Part shown: positions 9,122 through 15,728 of the stretch, piece after piece
Position numbering within the stretch: the first letter of the stretch is position 1
How the letters are laid out: each line of letters opens with the position of its first letter
Source: an uncultured Eubacteriales bacterium
GTDB lineage: Bacteria; Bacillota; Clostridia; Oscillospirales; Oscillospiraceae
Assembly (NCBI GenBank): GCA_900550615.1
Contig: URSX01000035.1
Span: 1-15,751, forward strand
Reading direction: 5' to 3'
Length of the DNA stretch: 15,751 bases
Translations under genes and position numbers: made by a program
The notes under the pieces: model-generated
The model's input: only the letters and a program-made list of their open reading frames with translations
Told to the model about the DNA's origin: nothing
Database searches by the model: none

Positions 9122-9194
9122 ATGAAATTAGATCGCGAGCTTTTTGGCAGAGAAAACGAAGTTTTTTCGCCAGCTTTTGAAAGGAGGATGTATG

Positions 9195-9581
9195 ATGGCA
9201 TCCAATCGTATCGGACGCATCAACGAAGAAATTCGCAAGGAGCTTTCGGCCCTGCTGCGCACGGTGAAGGATCCCCGGGTGGCGGAGGCGATGCTTACCA
9301 TCACCCATGTGGACACCACCACCGACCTGCGCCAGTGCCGGGTCTATATCAGCGCCCTGAACTGCAAGGACGAAAAGGAGCTGATGAAGGGGCTCAAGTC
9401 CGCGGCGGGCTTCCTGCGCCGGGAGCTGGGCAGCCGGGTGGATCTGCGCTACACCCCGGAGCTGTTTTTCATCGCTGACGACTCCATCGCCTACGGGGCC
9501 CACATTCTGGACATGCTGAACCATGTGAAGCCCGCCAACCCCGAAAACGAAAACATCGTGCTGCCGGAGGACATCAAATGA
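9195..9581 (+). CDS. rbfA: Ribosome-binding factor A
   Basis: This 128-aa RbfA is a KH-fold protein that assists late 30S (16S rRNA) maturation. It has the family start MASNRIGRINEEIRKELS, DPRV..AMLTITHVDTTTDLRQCRVYIS and the end-of-domain LRYTPELFFIADDSI. The start is ATG at 9195, seven bases after AAGGAGG (9181-9187). An adjacent in-frame ATG at 9192 is spaced too closely, and a TTG at 9144 would add unconserved residues. The last codons overlap nrnA by four bases (ATGA), so the two are likely translationally coupled. Confidence 0.95.
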   Translation: MASNRIGRINEEIRKELSALLRTVKDPRVAEAMLTITHVDTTTDLRQCRVYISALNCKDEKELMKGLKSAAGFLRRELGSRVDLRYTPELFFIADDSIAYGAHILDMLNHVKPANPENENIVLPEDIK

Positions 9582-10522
9582 CCATTCAGGAGACCGCAGC
9601 CCTGCTGCAAACTATGGACCGGATACTGCTGCTGACCCATGTGCGGCCGGACGGGGACACCATCGGCTCCGCCGCCGCCCTGTGCCGCGCCCTGCGGGAT
9701 CTGGGCAAGACCGCGTATGTGCTGAAAAACCCCGGCATCACGGAGACCTATCGGGCCTACGCCGAGCCCTACTGGGCGGAGGCGGATTTTAAGCCGGACT
9801 ATGTGGTATCGGTGGACATTGCAGCCCTGGGCCTGCTGCCGGAGAACGCAAAGAAGTACGCCTCCTGCATTGACCTGGCCATCGACCACCATCCCTCCAA
9901 TGAGGGGTTCGCGCCCCAGCTGTGCGTGATGCCGGAGATGGCCGCCTGTGGAGAGATCATCTATGAGATCGTGCAGCTGATGACGCCAGTGACGGCGGAG
10001 ATCGCCCTACCGCTGTATGTGGCCATTTCCACGGACACCGGGTGCTTCGTATACGGCAACACCACGCCCCACACCCACCGGGTGGCGGCGGCCCTGATGG
10101 ACACGGGCATCGCCGTGGCCGGGGTGAACAAGGCGCTGTTCCGCACCAAGAGCCGCACCCGTCTGGCCATGGAAGGCTGGATGGCGGAATGGGCGGAGTA
10201 CTATGACAACGACCGGGTGGTCATCATGCAGATCCCCCGCTCCCTGTGCCTGGACTACAAGGCCACGGAGGCGGATGTGGAGGAGCTGTCCAGTCTGGCG
10301 GCCCTGGTGGCCGGTACCGACTGCGGCGTGACGCTGCGGGAGCTGGAAGGCGGCCGGGTGAAGATCTCCCTGCGCACGGGGCCGAGAGTCAACGCCACGG
10401 AGGTATGCGCCCTGCTGGGCGGCGGCGGACACGCCGCGGCGGCGGGGGCCACCCTCAGCGGCACCCTCAGCGAGGCCAAGCAGGCCGTTTTGCAGGCCAT
10501 CGACATGGTGGTGGGCGAGTAA
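9578..10522 (+). CDS. nrnA: Bifunctional oligoribonuclease/PAP phosphatase NrnA (DHH family)
   Basis: This 314-aa DHH/DHHA1 phosphoesterase degrades 2-5 nt RNAs, and family members also dephosphorylate 3'-phosphoadenosine 5'-phosphate. The metal-binding motifs are present: THVRPDGDTIGS (H21, D25, D27), VVSVDIA, the DHH triad at D103-H105 and STDTG with D153. The C-terminal DHHA1 domain carries the substrate-binding glycine loop GGGGHAAAAG (H285). It overlaps rbfA by four bases. Its TAA stop is immediately followed by the ATG of a broken truB copy, which shows the original nrnA-truB junction had no gap. Confidence 0.94.
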   Translation: MTIQETAALLQTMDRILLLTHVRPDGDTIGSAAALCRALRDLGKTAYVLKNPGITETYRAYAEPYWAEADFKPDYVVSVDIAALGLLPENAKKYASCIDLAIDHHPSNEGFAPQLCVMPEMAACGEIIYEIVQLMTPVTAEIALPLYVAISTDTGCFVYGNTTPHTHRVAAALMDTGIAVAGVNKALFRTKSRTRLAMEGWMAEWAEYYDNDRVVIMQIPRSLCLDYKATEADVEELSSLAALVAGTDCGVTLRELEGGRVKISLRTGPRVNATEVCALLGGGGHAAAAGATLSGTLSEAKQAVLQAIDMVVGE

Positions 10523-10636
10523 ATGGCAAACGGTATCGCGATGATTGACAAGCCCCAGGGCTGGACAAGCATGGATGTGTGCCCATCCCCTGAAAATGGC
10601 GAATCATTTTGCGGGGACCCCTCGCACGGATTTTAA
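10523..10636 (+). pseudogene. Truncated truB 5' end (37-codon remnant)
   Basis: The ATG follows directly after the nrnA stop. The first 20 codons match truB (53/60 bases against 10741-10800), giving MANGIAMIDKPQGWTSMDVC. The frame then enters the hairpin element and stops at TAA 10634-10636. Coupling to nrnA could still drive translation of this 37-residue peptide. Changes from real truB are GCA/GCG, AAC/AAT, GCG/GTG, ATG/ATT and AGC/TCT. The last keeps Ser although all three bases differ. Confidence 0.9.
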
Positions 10637-10712
10637 TTCCTCGGCGGAAGTGAATTCCGCCTGCGGCAAGGTTTTCCCATGGAAAACCTTGTACGCGCCA
10701 CTTGGCGCGGTT
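10587..10712 (+). repeat. Family-2 hairpin-chain element, copy B
   Basis: Hairpins: CCCCtgAAAATG with CATTTTgcGGGG (10587-10616); GGCGGAA/TTCCGCC (10643-10661); the perfect palindrome CAAGGTTTTCC/GGAAAACCTTG (10667-10691); and CGCGCCA/TGGCGCG (10694-10709). Motif order matches the reverse complement of copy A, with different but still paired stem bases. Nearly all of the gap between the broken and intact truB starts is this element. About 28 bases after it, with the truB ribosome binding site, are not shared with copy A. Confidence 0.87.
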
Positions 10713-10726
10713 GGCGCACACACGGG

Positions 10727-10733
10727 AAAGGAG
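10727..10733 (+). promoter_or_regulatory. truB ribosome binding site
   Basis: AAAGGAG lies seven bases before the intact truB ATG at 10741. It decides the start: an in-frame TTG at 10702 would have to read through the element. It replaces the direct coupling to nrnA that the broken copy preserves. Confidence 0.8.
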
Positions 10734-10740
10734 TGCCTGC

Positions 10741-11610
10741 ATGGCGAATGGTATCGTGATTATTGACAAGCCCCAGGGCTGGACATCTATGGATGTGTGC
10801 GCCAAGCTGCGGGGGATACTGAAAACCAAGAAAATCGGCCACGCCGGAACCCTGGATCCTATGGCCACCGGCGTACTGCCGGTATTCGTGGGACAGGCCA
10901 CCCGGGCCGTCAGCTTCGCCGAGGGCGGCGAAAAAGAGTACATAGCCGGACTGCGGCTGGGCCTCACCACAAATACCCAGGACACGGAGGGGGAAGTTCT
11001 GGCCCTGGCCCCCGTCACGGCGGGGCGGAGTGAGCTGGAGGCGGTGCTGCCCCGGTTCACCGGGGACATCCGCCAGATCCCGCCCATGTTCTCCGCCATT
11101 AAGATCAAGGGGCAGAAGCTCTATGACCTGGCCCGGCAGGGCAAGGTGGTGGAGCGGAAGCCAAGGTCGGTGACGATTTTCGCCCTGGAGGTGTTGGAGC
11201 AGGTATCCGAAATAGACTATATCCTGCGCATCCGCTGCTCCAAGGGCACCTATGTGCGCACTCTGTGCCATGACATCGGCCAGGCCCTGGGCTGCGGTGG
11301 GTGCATGTACGCCCTGCGGCGCACCATGGCTGCCGGGTTCACCCTGGAGGAAAGCGTGACACTGGAGCAGGTGCAGGCGGAGGGTGAAAAGCTGCTGCGG
11401 CCTACGGACAGCCTGTTCCGCCGACACCCGGAATACCGGCTGAAAACGGCGAAGCAGGAGGAACGCTGCCGCAACGGTAACCCGTTTTTCATCAAGGAAG
11501 AGCTGCCGGAGGATACCTACCGCATCTACAGCCGGGAGGGGAATTTCCTCTGCCTGAGCCGCCTACAGGGGGACACCATGACCTCCATCAAAAACTTTTT
11601 CGGAGAGTGA
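10741..11610 (+). CDS. truB: tRNA pseudouridine(55) synthase TruB
   Basis: This 289-aa enzyme makes pseudouridine 55 in the T loop of tRNAs. The catalytic motif GHAGTLDPMATGVLP has the nucleophilic Asp at D39. Further TruB signatures are KEYIAGLRLG, GDIRQIPPMFSAIKIKGQKLYDLARQG and LRIRCSKGTYVRTLCHDIG. The C-terminal region (about 235-289) is a PUA-like tail. The start is ATG with AAAGGAG seven bases upstream. Its first 60 bases are duplicated 218 bp upstream, next to nrnA. The stop lies six bases before ribF. Confidence 0.96.
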   Translation: MANGIVIIDKPQGWTSMDVCAKLRGILKTKKIGHAGTLDPMATGVLPVFVGQATRAVSFAEGGEKEYIAGLRLGLTTNTQDTEGEVLALAPVTAGRSELEAVLPRFTGDIRQIPPMFSAIKIKGQKLYDLARQGKVVERKPRSVTIFALEVLEQVSEIDYILRIRCSKGTYVRTLCHDIGQALGCGGCMYALRRTMAAGFTLEESVTLEQVQAEGEKLLRPTDSLFRRHPEYRLKTAKQEERCRNGNPFFIKEELPEDTYRIYSREGNFLCLSRLQGDTMTSIKNFFGE

Positions 11611-11616
11611 ACGAAT

Positions 11617-12522
11617 TTGAAGCAAACTGTCATTGCCCTGGGCTTTTTTGACGGGGTACACCGGGGCCACGGCGCCCTGCTGAATAAAACCGTGCAGCGG
11701 GCCCGGGAATTGGGTGCGGAGCCGGTTGTATTTACCTTTGACCGGCCGCCGAAAGAGGTGGTCACCGGGAAGCCGGTGTTTCTCATCAATTCCCCGGAGG
11801 ACCGGCGGGAGCTGGTGAAACGGATCTACGGCATAGACCGGGTGGTTATGGCGCCCTTTGACCGGGAGATGATGACCCTGCCCTGGGACGCCTTCATCGA
11901 GCAGAAGCTGGCGCGGGACCTGAACGCCGTGCATCTGGTGGCGGGGCACGACTACCACTTCGGTCACAAGAACCAGGGCGACCCTCAGCTGCTGCAGGAA
12001 AAATGCCGGGAGCTGGGCCTGGGCTGCGACATCATCCCCAAGGTGGAAGTGGAGGGCATTACGGTAAGCTCCACCTACATCCGCACGCTGGTGGAAAGCG
12101 GAGATGTGGAGCGGGCAGCGGTCTTCCTGGGCCACCGGCACTGCATGACCCACACCGTGGGCCACGGGCAGCGGATCGGGCGCACCATCGGCATCCCCAC
12201 GGTGAATCTCACCGTGCCGGGCCATGTGTTGGTGCCCAAGCACGGGGTCTATGTGAGCCGGGTGTATCTGCCGGACGGCTCCAGCTTTGCAGGCGTTACC
12301 AACGTGGGCACAAGGCCCACGGTGAGCGAAAACGGCAGCGTGTCTGTGGAAACATTTCTGCTGGGCTTTGACGGCGACCTCTATGGCAAGGATATCCGGC
12401 TGGAATTCTGCAAGAGACTGCGGGACGAGGTGAAATTCTCCTCCCTGGAGGCCCTGCGGGACGAGATCCGAAAAAATATCCGCCAGACGCAGGCGTACTT
12501 TGAGGAAAACGGAACGGATTGA
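11617..12522 (+). CDS. ribF: Bifunctional riboflavin kinase/FAD synthetase RibF
   Basis: This 301-aa protein converts riboflavin to FMN and FMN to FAD. The N-terminal adenylyltransferase domain opens directly with the nucleotide-binding motif LGFFDGVHRGH (G9-H18) and includes VSSTYIRTLVESGDVERAAVFLG. The C-terminal flavokinase domain (from about 185) has GRTIGIPTVNL, GVYVSRVYL, GVTNVGTRPTV and ETFLLGFDGDLYGKDIRLEF. The start is TTG at 11617 with GGAGAG about nine bases upstream. Upstream codons run into the truB end and no in-frame ATG fits. It is the last operon gene before the terminator. rpsO, which often follows ribF in Firmicutes, is absent here. Confidence 0.94.
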   Translation: MKQTVIALGFFDGVHRGHGALLNKTVQRARELGAEPVVFTFDRPPKEVVTGKPVFLINSPEDRRELVKRIYGIDRVVMAPFDREMMTLPWDAFIEQKLARDLNAVHLVAGHDYHFGHKNQGDPQLLQEKCRELGLGCDIIPKVEVEGITVSSTYIRTLVESGDVERAAVFLGHRHCMTHTVGHGQRIGRTIGIPTVNLTVPGHVLVPKHGVYVSRVYLPDGSSFAGVTNVGTRPTVSENGSVSVETFLLGFDGDLYGKDIRLEFCKRLRDEVKFSSLEALRDEIRKNIRQTQAYFEENGTD

Positions 12523-12537
12523 GAGGGTAAAATATAA

Positions 12538-12573
12538 TTTGAACGCGATGCGGCGGGGCGTAAGGCCCCGCCG
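12538..12573 (+). repeat. Direct repeat, left copy: terminator hairpin without T run
   Basis: TTTGA, ACGC and the hairpin CGGCGGGGC (12551-12559)/GCCCCGCCG (12565-12573) recur at 12763-12799 with identical arms. Here the hairpin is followed by CTGAGAC rather than T residues, so it should terminate poorly. The two copies flank the family-1 element. Confidence 0.85.
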
Positions 12574-12579
12574 CTGAGA

Positions 12580-12760
12580 CTGTCGAAAAACCCTCCGGGT
12601 TTTTCCGACAAAAGGCTTGCAGTCTGCTGCGCGCATAATTTGTCCGTCAGGGACGGACAAATTTCACACTGGCAGCCTGAGAAGTATTTTCTCTCACGCA
12701 CAGGTGGCGAGAGAAAATGATTGCAACTTTTCGCGTCTGCGGACGCGAACTCTGCGAGGC
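12580..12760 (-). repeat. Family-1 hairpin-chain element, copy 2 (after ribF)
   Basis: This is the reverse complement of the element at 5289-5467. On the + strand: H4 CTGTCGAAAAACCC/GGGTTTTTCcGACA; H3 AATTTGTCCGT/ACGGACAAATT; H2 ATTTTCTCTC/GAGAGAAAAT; and H1 TTCGCGTC/GACGCGAA. H1 and H2 arms are identical to copy 1. H3 and H4 arms differ on both sides so that pairing is kept. Flanking terminator copies suggest insertion with duplication. Confidence 0.9.
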
Positions 12761-12775
12761 GTTTTGACACGCTGT

Positions 12776-12807
12776 ACGGCGGGGCATAAGGCCCCGCCGT
12801 TTTTTTT
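12776..12807 (+). terminator. Intrinsic terminator of the rimP-ribF operon
   Basis: ACGGCGGGGC and GCCCCGCCGT flank an ATAAG loop and are followed by a run of eight T residues (12800-12807). This is the strongest terminator in the window. It is the right-hand member of the duplicated pair, about 250 bases after the ribF stop. Confidence 0.88.
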
Positions 12808-12928
12808 GTGGGGAGAGATATTGGGTTCGGGGCGTGGGCGCGGGTGGTAGGCAAAGAGGGCATCCCCACCGTGCCAGGGCAGCACGAGCCCGCGTGAGCG
12901 GCCAGCGGACGGCGGCGCAGAGGAGAAT

Positions 12929-12987
12929 GCGGATTGCCACACCAGTGACATCGGTCACTGGTTCGCAATGACAGGATTTTTGCAAGG
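12929..12987 (+). repeat. ATTGC/GCAAT-bounded hairpin repeat, copy 2
   Basis: ATTGC (12933-12937) and GCAAT (12965-12969) enclose a perfect 8-bp stem CCAGTGAC/GTCACTGG. The tail ATGACAGG and TTTTTGCAAGG matches copy 1 at 126-177, while the inner stem is unrelated. Confidence 0.65.
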
Positions 12988-13046
12988 GGTGCTTGCGGCA
13001 GGGTGAGGGTGTCCCGCCCTGCGGGTGACAAGAAAGCCAGTGCGGT

Positions 13047-13073
13047 GGGCGACCGCGAGGGTCGCCCCTACGA
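13047..13073 (-). repeat. GTAG-type REP-like hairpin, copy 8
   Basis: Arms GGGCGACC (13047-13054) and GGTCGCCC (13060-13067) followed by CCTACGA are almost identical to 358-384, 12.7 kb away. Confidence 0.65.
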
Positions 13074-13102
13074 GGGGTACAAGGGGTGCGGTGCGAGGAG
13101 GA

Positions 13103-13156
13103 TACGGATCGCCGTGGGCGCGGGGTGCCCTCGCAATGACATGATTTAGGGCAAGG
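13103..13156 (+). repeat. ATTGC/GCAAT-bounded hairpin repeat, copy 3 (decayed)
   Basis: The layout follows copies 1 and 2: ATCGC for ATTGC, an inner GGGCGC stem with GCCC, then TCGCAATGACA and a shortened GCAAGG tail. Substitutions in the left arm break some pairing, suggesting an older copy. Confidence 0.5.
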
Positions 13157-13236
13157 ATGCGGTGTATTGGGCATTGCGAATCGCTGCGGCTAACTTGAGA
13201 ACCAATGGGGCAATGACCGGCTTCAGGTTTCTTCCG

Positions 13237-13267
13237 CCGCGCCGGAAAATCCCCGGTGTGGTTTTTT
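13237..13267 (+). terminator. Intrinsic terminator just upstream of spoIIE
   Basis: CCGCGCCGG (13237-13245) pairs with CCGGTGTGG (13253-13261) over nine positions, two of them G-U, so the pairing favours RNA read from the + strand. Loop AAAATCC is followed by six T residues. It lies 68 bases before spoIIE with no gene upstream of it. It either ends an unannotated transcript or insulates spoIIE from read-through. Confidence 0.6.
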
Positions 13268-13304
13268 CGTTGATTTCCCGACCCTTTTTTCCCGGGCCAC
13301 CGCC

Positions 13305-13310
13305 TACAAT
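13305..13310 (+). promoter_or_regulatory. Possible -10 element of spoIIE
   Basis: TACAAT lies 25 bases before the GTG start. No -35 hexamer stands at 16-18 bases. That would fit an activator-dependent promoter, as known for spoIIE under Spo0A in Bacillus, but no convincing 0A box was found. Confidence 0.3.
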
Positions 13311-13334
13311 AGGGGAAACAAAGGAGGGGTTCGC

Positions 13335-15320
13335 GTGAAAAGGAGACGAGCCATAGCCGTTCCAAAGGGTGTGAAACAGGCGGCGGTATGGCTGAAATGG
13401 CCGGTTTTGGGCTTTCTGCTGTGCGGCGGGCAGGTGGCGGGTATGTACGCCCCCTTCGCCCTGGCAGCAGTGGCCGCCGCCGGGATCCGGCTGCCGGGCC
13501 TTTCGGCCGTGCTGGGTGTGGCCGGGGGCGCATTCGCATGGATGGATTTTCAGTCCGGGCTGCGGTGCACGGCGGTGGCCCTGCTGATCTTCGCCGCCAA
13601 CACGGCGCTGTACGACACGGCCCTATACAGGAAGGCCTGGTTTCGCCCGGTATGCACGGCGGGATTTTTCCTGCTGGTGCAGAGCATCTATCTGCTGGGC
13701 CGGGACGGCCGAAGCTGGCTGCTGGCCCTATGCGCCGCCGCAGCCGCCGCAGGAGCGGCGTGGCTGCCCGGGGCGAAGCTGGAAAAATGGGGTGTCCTAT
13801 GCGCTCTGGCCCTGGCGGCAGTGCCTGTATCGGCCTTCTCCTTTTCCCTGGGCCGGGCGCTGCTGATGGCCCTGCTCATGTGCCTGTGCAGGGGATGCAG
13901 CGTCTCTCAGGGCGCGGCGCTGGGCGGGTGCCTGGGGCTGCTGGCAGATCTGGCGGATAAGGAGCCGGTGATCCTGTACGCAGTGCTCCTGGGCGCAGGG
14001 GGTGCTGCGGGCAGCTTCCTGCTGCGGCGGCTGCCCCGGCTGCCGGCTGCCGTATGCGCCGCAGGGGTATGCGGCGGTCTCAGCCTGCTGTTCGGTCAGG
14101 ATGTGCTGCCGGTGACCCTGTGGGAGTGTATGGCGGGGGCGGCGGTGTTCGCGATCGCTCCGGAGAGACTGCTGCCCCAGCGGTACGCCGCCGGGAAACG
14201 CGCGGAAAGCCCCTCACCCTCCGCCCCCCCCTATGCCCGGCCGGCGGCGGCCCTGCGGGCCTTATACGACAGCTTTTTCCGGGGAGAGCAGCCATCGCCG
14301 CCGGAAAACCCCGCCATACTGTTTGACCGGGCGGCCCAGGAGGTATGCAGCGGCTGCGTCCTGCGGACGGATTGCTGGCAGGCCCACTACAGCGATACCT
14401 ACAGCGCCTTCAACGACGCCTGCCCCAAGCTCCTGGCCCGGGGACGGGCAGAGGCCCAGGACTTTCCCCTGCATTTTTCCGCACGGTGCGTGCATTTTCC
14501 GGCGCTGGTGCAGGCCATTGACCGGCAGGTCCACGACTACCTGCTGCGCCAGCAGTTCCACAGGCAGCTGCAGGAGGTGCAGGCCAGCGCACGGGAGCAG
14601 TACGCCTGCTTTTCGGAGCTGCTGGATCAGGCGGCGGTACCGGCCAGCGGCAGCGGGTGCATCGGATACCGGGTCAGCTCCTCCCTGCGGCCAAGGGCCG
14701 GAGAACGTCTGTGCGGCGACCAGGTGGAGAGCTTCGAAGTAGGCGAGGATGTGGTTCTGCTGCTGTGCGACGGCATGGGCAGCGGGCAGGAGGCCCACCG
14801 GGAGGCCGCCATGACCGCGCGGCTGCTGCGGCAGTTCCTGGAGGCCGGGATCAAGGCAAGCCCGGCCCTGAAAACCCTCAACGCCGCCATGAAGCTGCGG
14901 GGCGAGACCCACGGCGGGTTTTCCACCGTGGATCTGGCGGTGATGCAGCGTAAAAGCGGCAGCATACGGCTGTACAAATGCGGGGCGGCCCCCTCCTATC
15001 TCAAGCGGGGCGGCAGCGTGCGGCGATTTTGCTCCGACACGCCGCCCACGGGTCTGTCTGACTCACCTCTGCCGCCGGATCAGGTAAACATCCCGGTACA
15101 GGCGGGGGACTTTCTGGTGCTGGTAAGCGATGGTATCGCCGACCAGAGCTGCGACGAGTGGCTGATGAATCTGCTGGCCGGGTGGAACGGCAGCAGCACC
15201 GAGGAGCTGACGGGGCTGATCCTGGCCGAATCCAGGTGCAGGAAAGGACTGGGGGACGACTGCGCCGTGGCTGTGCTGTATTTGCCCCCGGCGGGGGAAA
15301 ATCAAAAAACCGCGGTATGA
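13335..15320 (+). CDS. spoIIE: Stage II sporulation protein E, PP2C-type phosphatase
   Basis: This 661-aa SpoIIE dephosphorylates the anti-anti-sigma factor SpoIIAA-P and so releases sigma-F in the forespore; it also associates with the polar septum. Residues about 15-290 form many hydrophobic membrane segments. A cytosolic middle part carries a conserved Cys cluster (VCSGCVLRTDCW) and a helical region (about 390-440). The C-terminal PP2C domain has CDGMGSG (D479), VDLAVMQR, SDGIADQ (D599) and GDDCAVAV (D641, D642). Bacillus SpoIIE has about 827 residues, so this is shorter, mainly between membrane and PP2C parts. The GTG start has AAGGAGGGG (13321-13329) about five bases upstream. It indicates an endospore former. 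tilS/hpt, often next to spoIIE, are not in the window. Confidence 0.94.
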   Translation: MKRRRAIAVPKGVKQAAVWLKWPVLGFLLCGGQVAGMYAPFALAAVAAAGIRLPGLSAVLGVAGGAFAWMDFQSGLRCTAVALLIFAANTALYDTALYRKAWFRPVCTAGFFLLVQSIYLLGRDGRSWLLALCAAAAAAGAAWLPGAKLEKWGVLCALALAAVPVSAFSFSLGRALLMALLMCLCRGCSVSQGAALGGCLGLLADLADKEPVILYAVLLGAGGAAGSFLLRRLPRLPAAVCAAGVCGGLSLLFGQDVLPVTLWECMAGAAVFAIAPERLLPQRYAAGKRAESPSPSAPPYARPAAALRALYDSFFRGEQPSPPENPAILFDRAAQEVCSGCVLRTDCWQAHYSDTYSAFNDACPKLLARGRAEAQDFPLHFSARCVHFPALVQAIDRQVHDYLLRQQFHRQLQEVQASAREQYACFSELLDQAAVPASGSGCIGYRVSSSLRPRAGERLCGDQVESFEVGEDVVLLLCDGMGSGQEAHREAAMTARLLRQFLEAGIKASPALKTLNAAMKLRGETHGGFSTVDLAVMQRKSGSIRLYKCGAAPSYLKRGGSVRRFCSDTPPTGLSDSPLPPDQVNIPVQAGDFLVLVSDGIADQSCDEWLMNLLAGWNGSSTEELTGLILAESRCRKGLGDDCAVAVLYLPPAGENQKTAV

Positions 15321-15458
15321 AAAGCCGCATGAAAAACACGCCGCTGCCGATGAATACGGCGGCATCAAATAATCTTTTTAACGTCGCGACCGTGTATATT
15401 TTTTCGGCTCTCTGCCCATACTGAAACCATCCGATCCACAAGAAGGAGGGTAAGAATC

Positions 15459-15728
15459 TTGGTCAAGGGTATTTCCAGGCGGGTCATCGTGGTGGATTCT
15501 CCGGATCCCCGCGTTTTCGATCAGGCGATCTTTATTCTGCGCAACGATATTCTGGCCGAGGAGGGCGTCTCCTCCCGGCAGCTGGTGGACCAGGCGGTCC
15601 GCATCGCCAAAAGCTATACCCGATGCCAAGGGCTTCCCCCCAAGCGGCACCGGCTGACGCCGGCCATCGCCGCCCTCCTGGGCGGCGGGCTCATGGGGCT
15701 GGTGTGGCTGGTCGTGGCGCTGCTGTGA
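15459..15728 (+). CDS. Small unrecognised protein with C-terminal membrane segment
   Basis: This 89-aa protein starts at TTG, nine bases after AAGGAGG (15443-15449). The soluble part begins VKGISRRVIVVDSPDPRVFDQ and continues with an amphipathic, mixed-charge region to about residue 60. A basic KRHR precedes one hydrophobic stretch (about 67-89) that ends the protein, so it looks tail-anchored with a cytosolic N terminus. I do not recognise a functional family. Strong ribosome binding site, codon use like its neighbours and clear topology argue that it is real. The 138-bp gap after spoIIE has no T-run terminator and no clear promoter, so co-transcription with spoIIE is possible. Little sequence is available downstream. 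Confidence 0.75.
   Translation: MVKGISRRVIVVDSPDPRVFDQAIFILRNDILAEEGVSSRQLVDQAVRIAKSYTRCQGLPPKRHRLTPAIAALLGGGLMGLVWLVVALL

Larger units (their letters stand above)
8792..9194. other. infB-rbfA intergenic region (403 bp)
   Basis: There is no gene here. In order it holds a 38-bp unassigned stretch, the family-2 hairpin element (8831-8959), a stray copy of the infB end (8962-9007), a GTAG-type hairpin (9047-9073), a terminator-like hairpin (9093-9121) and the rbfA ribosome binding site. Such a large gap is unusual inside this operon and is accounted for mainly by insertions. Confidence 0.85.
12523..13334. other. ribF-spoIIE intergenic region (812 bp)
   Basis: No credible gene is present. It contains a duplicated terminator hairpin flanking a family-1 element (12538-12807), an unassigned GC-rich stretch (12808-12928), two ATTGC/GCAAT hairpins, a GTAG-type hairpin (13047-13073), a terminator (13237-13267) and the spoIIE promoter/ribosome-binding region. 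A minus-strand frame spanning the repeats has no ribosome binding site and only encodes repeat sequence. Confidence 0.8.

Noticed and set aside
10702..10740. A TTG start extending truB by 13 residues
   Set aside because: It lies in the last hairpin of the family-2 element, and the ATG at 10741 has a well-placed AAAGGAG and matches the duplicated start.
12647..13174. A minus-strand open frame of about 175 codons in the ribF-spoIIE gap
   Set aside because: It runs through the ATTGC hairpins, a GTAG hairpin and a family-1 element, lacks a ribosome binding site and is Arg/Pro/Cys-rich. It is translated repeat DNA.
13268..13300. Possible Spo0A boxes before spoIIE (TTTCGTTGA, TTCCCGACC)
   Set aside because: Each matches only about four of seven core bases of the 0A box on either strand, which is no better than chance.
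15336..15378. GCCGC...CGGCGGC sequence after spoIIE followed later by TTTTT, considered as a terminator
   Set aside because: The stem needs a 3-base bulge and the T run is separated by about 12 bases, so it does not have the form of an intrinsic terminator.
15380..15432. Possible sporulation-sigma promoter (CATACTG, TATATT) before the last gene
   Set aside because: No partner -35 sequence fits at the proper distance for sigma-A, -E, -F, -G or -K.
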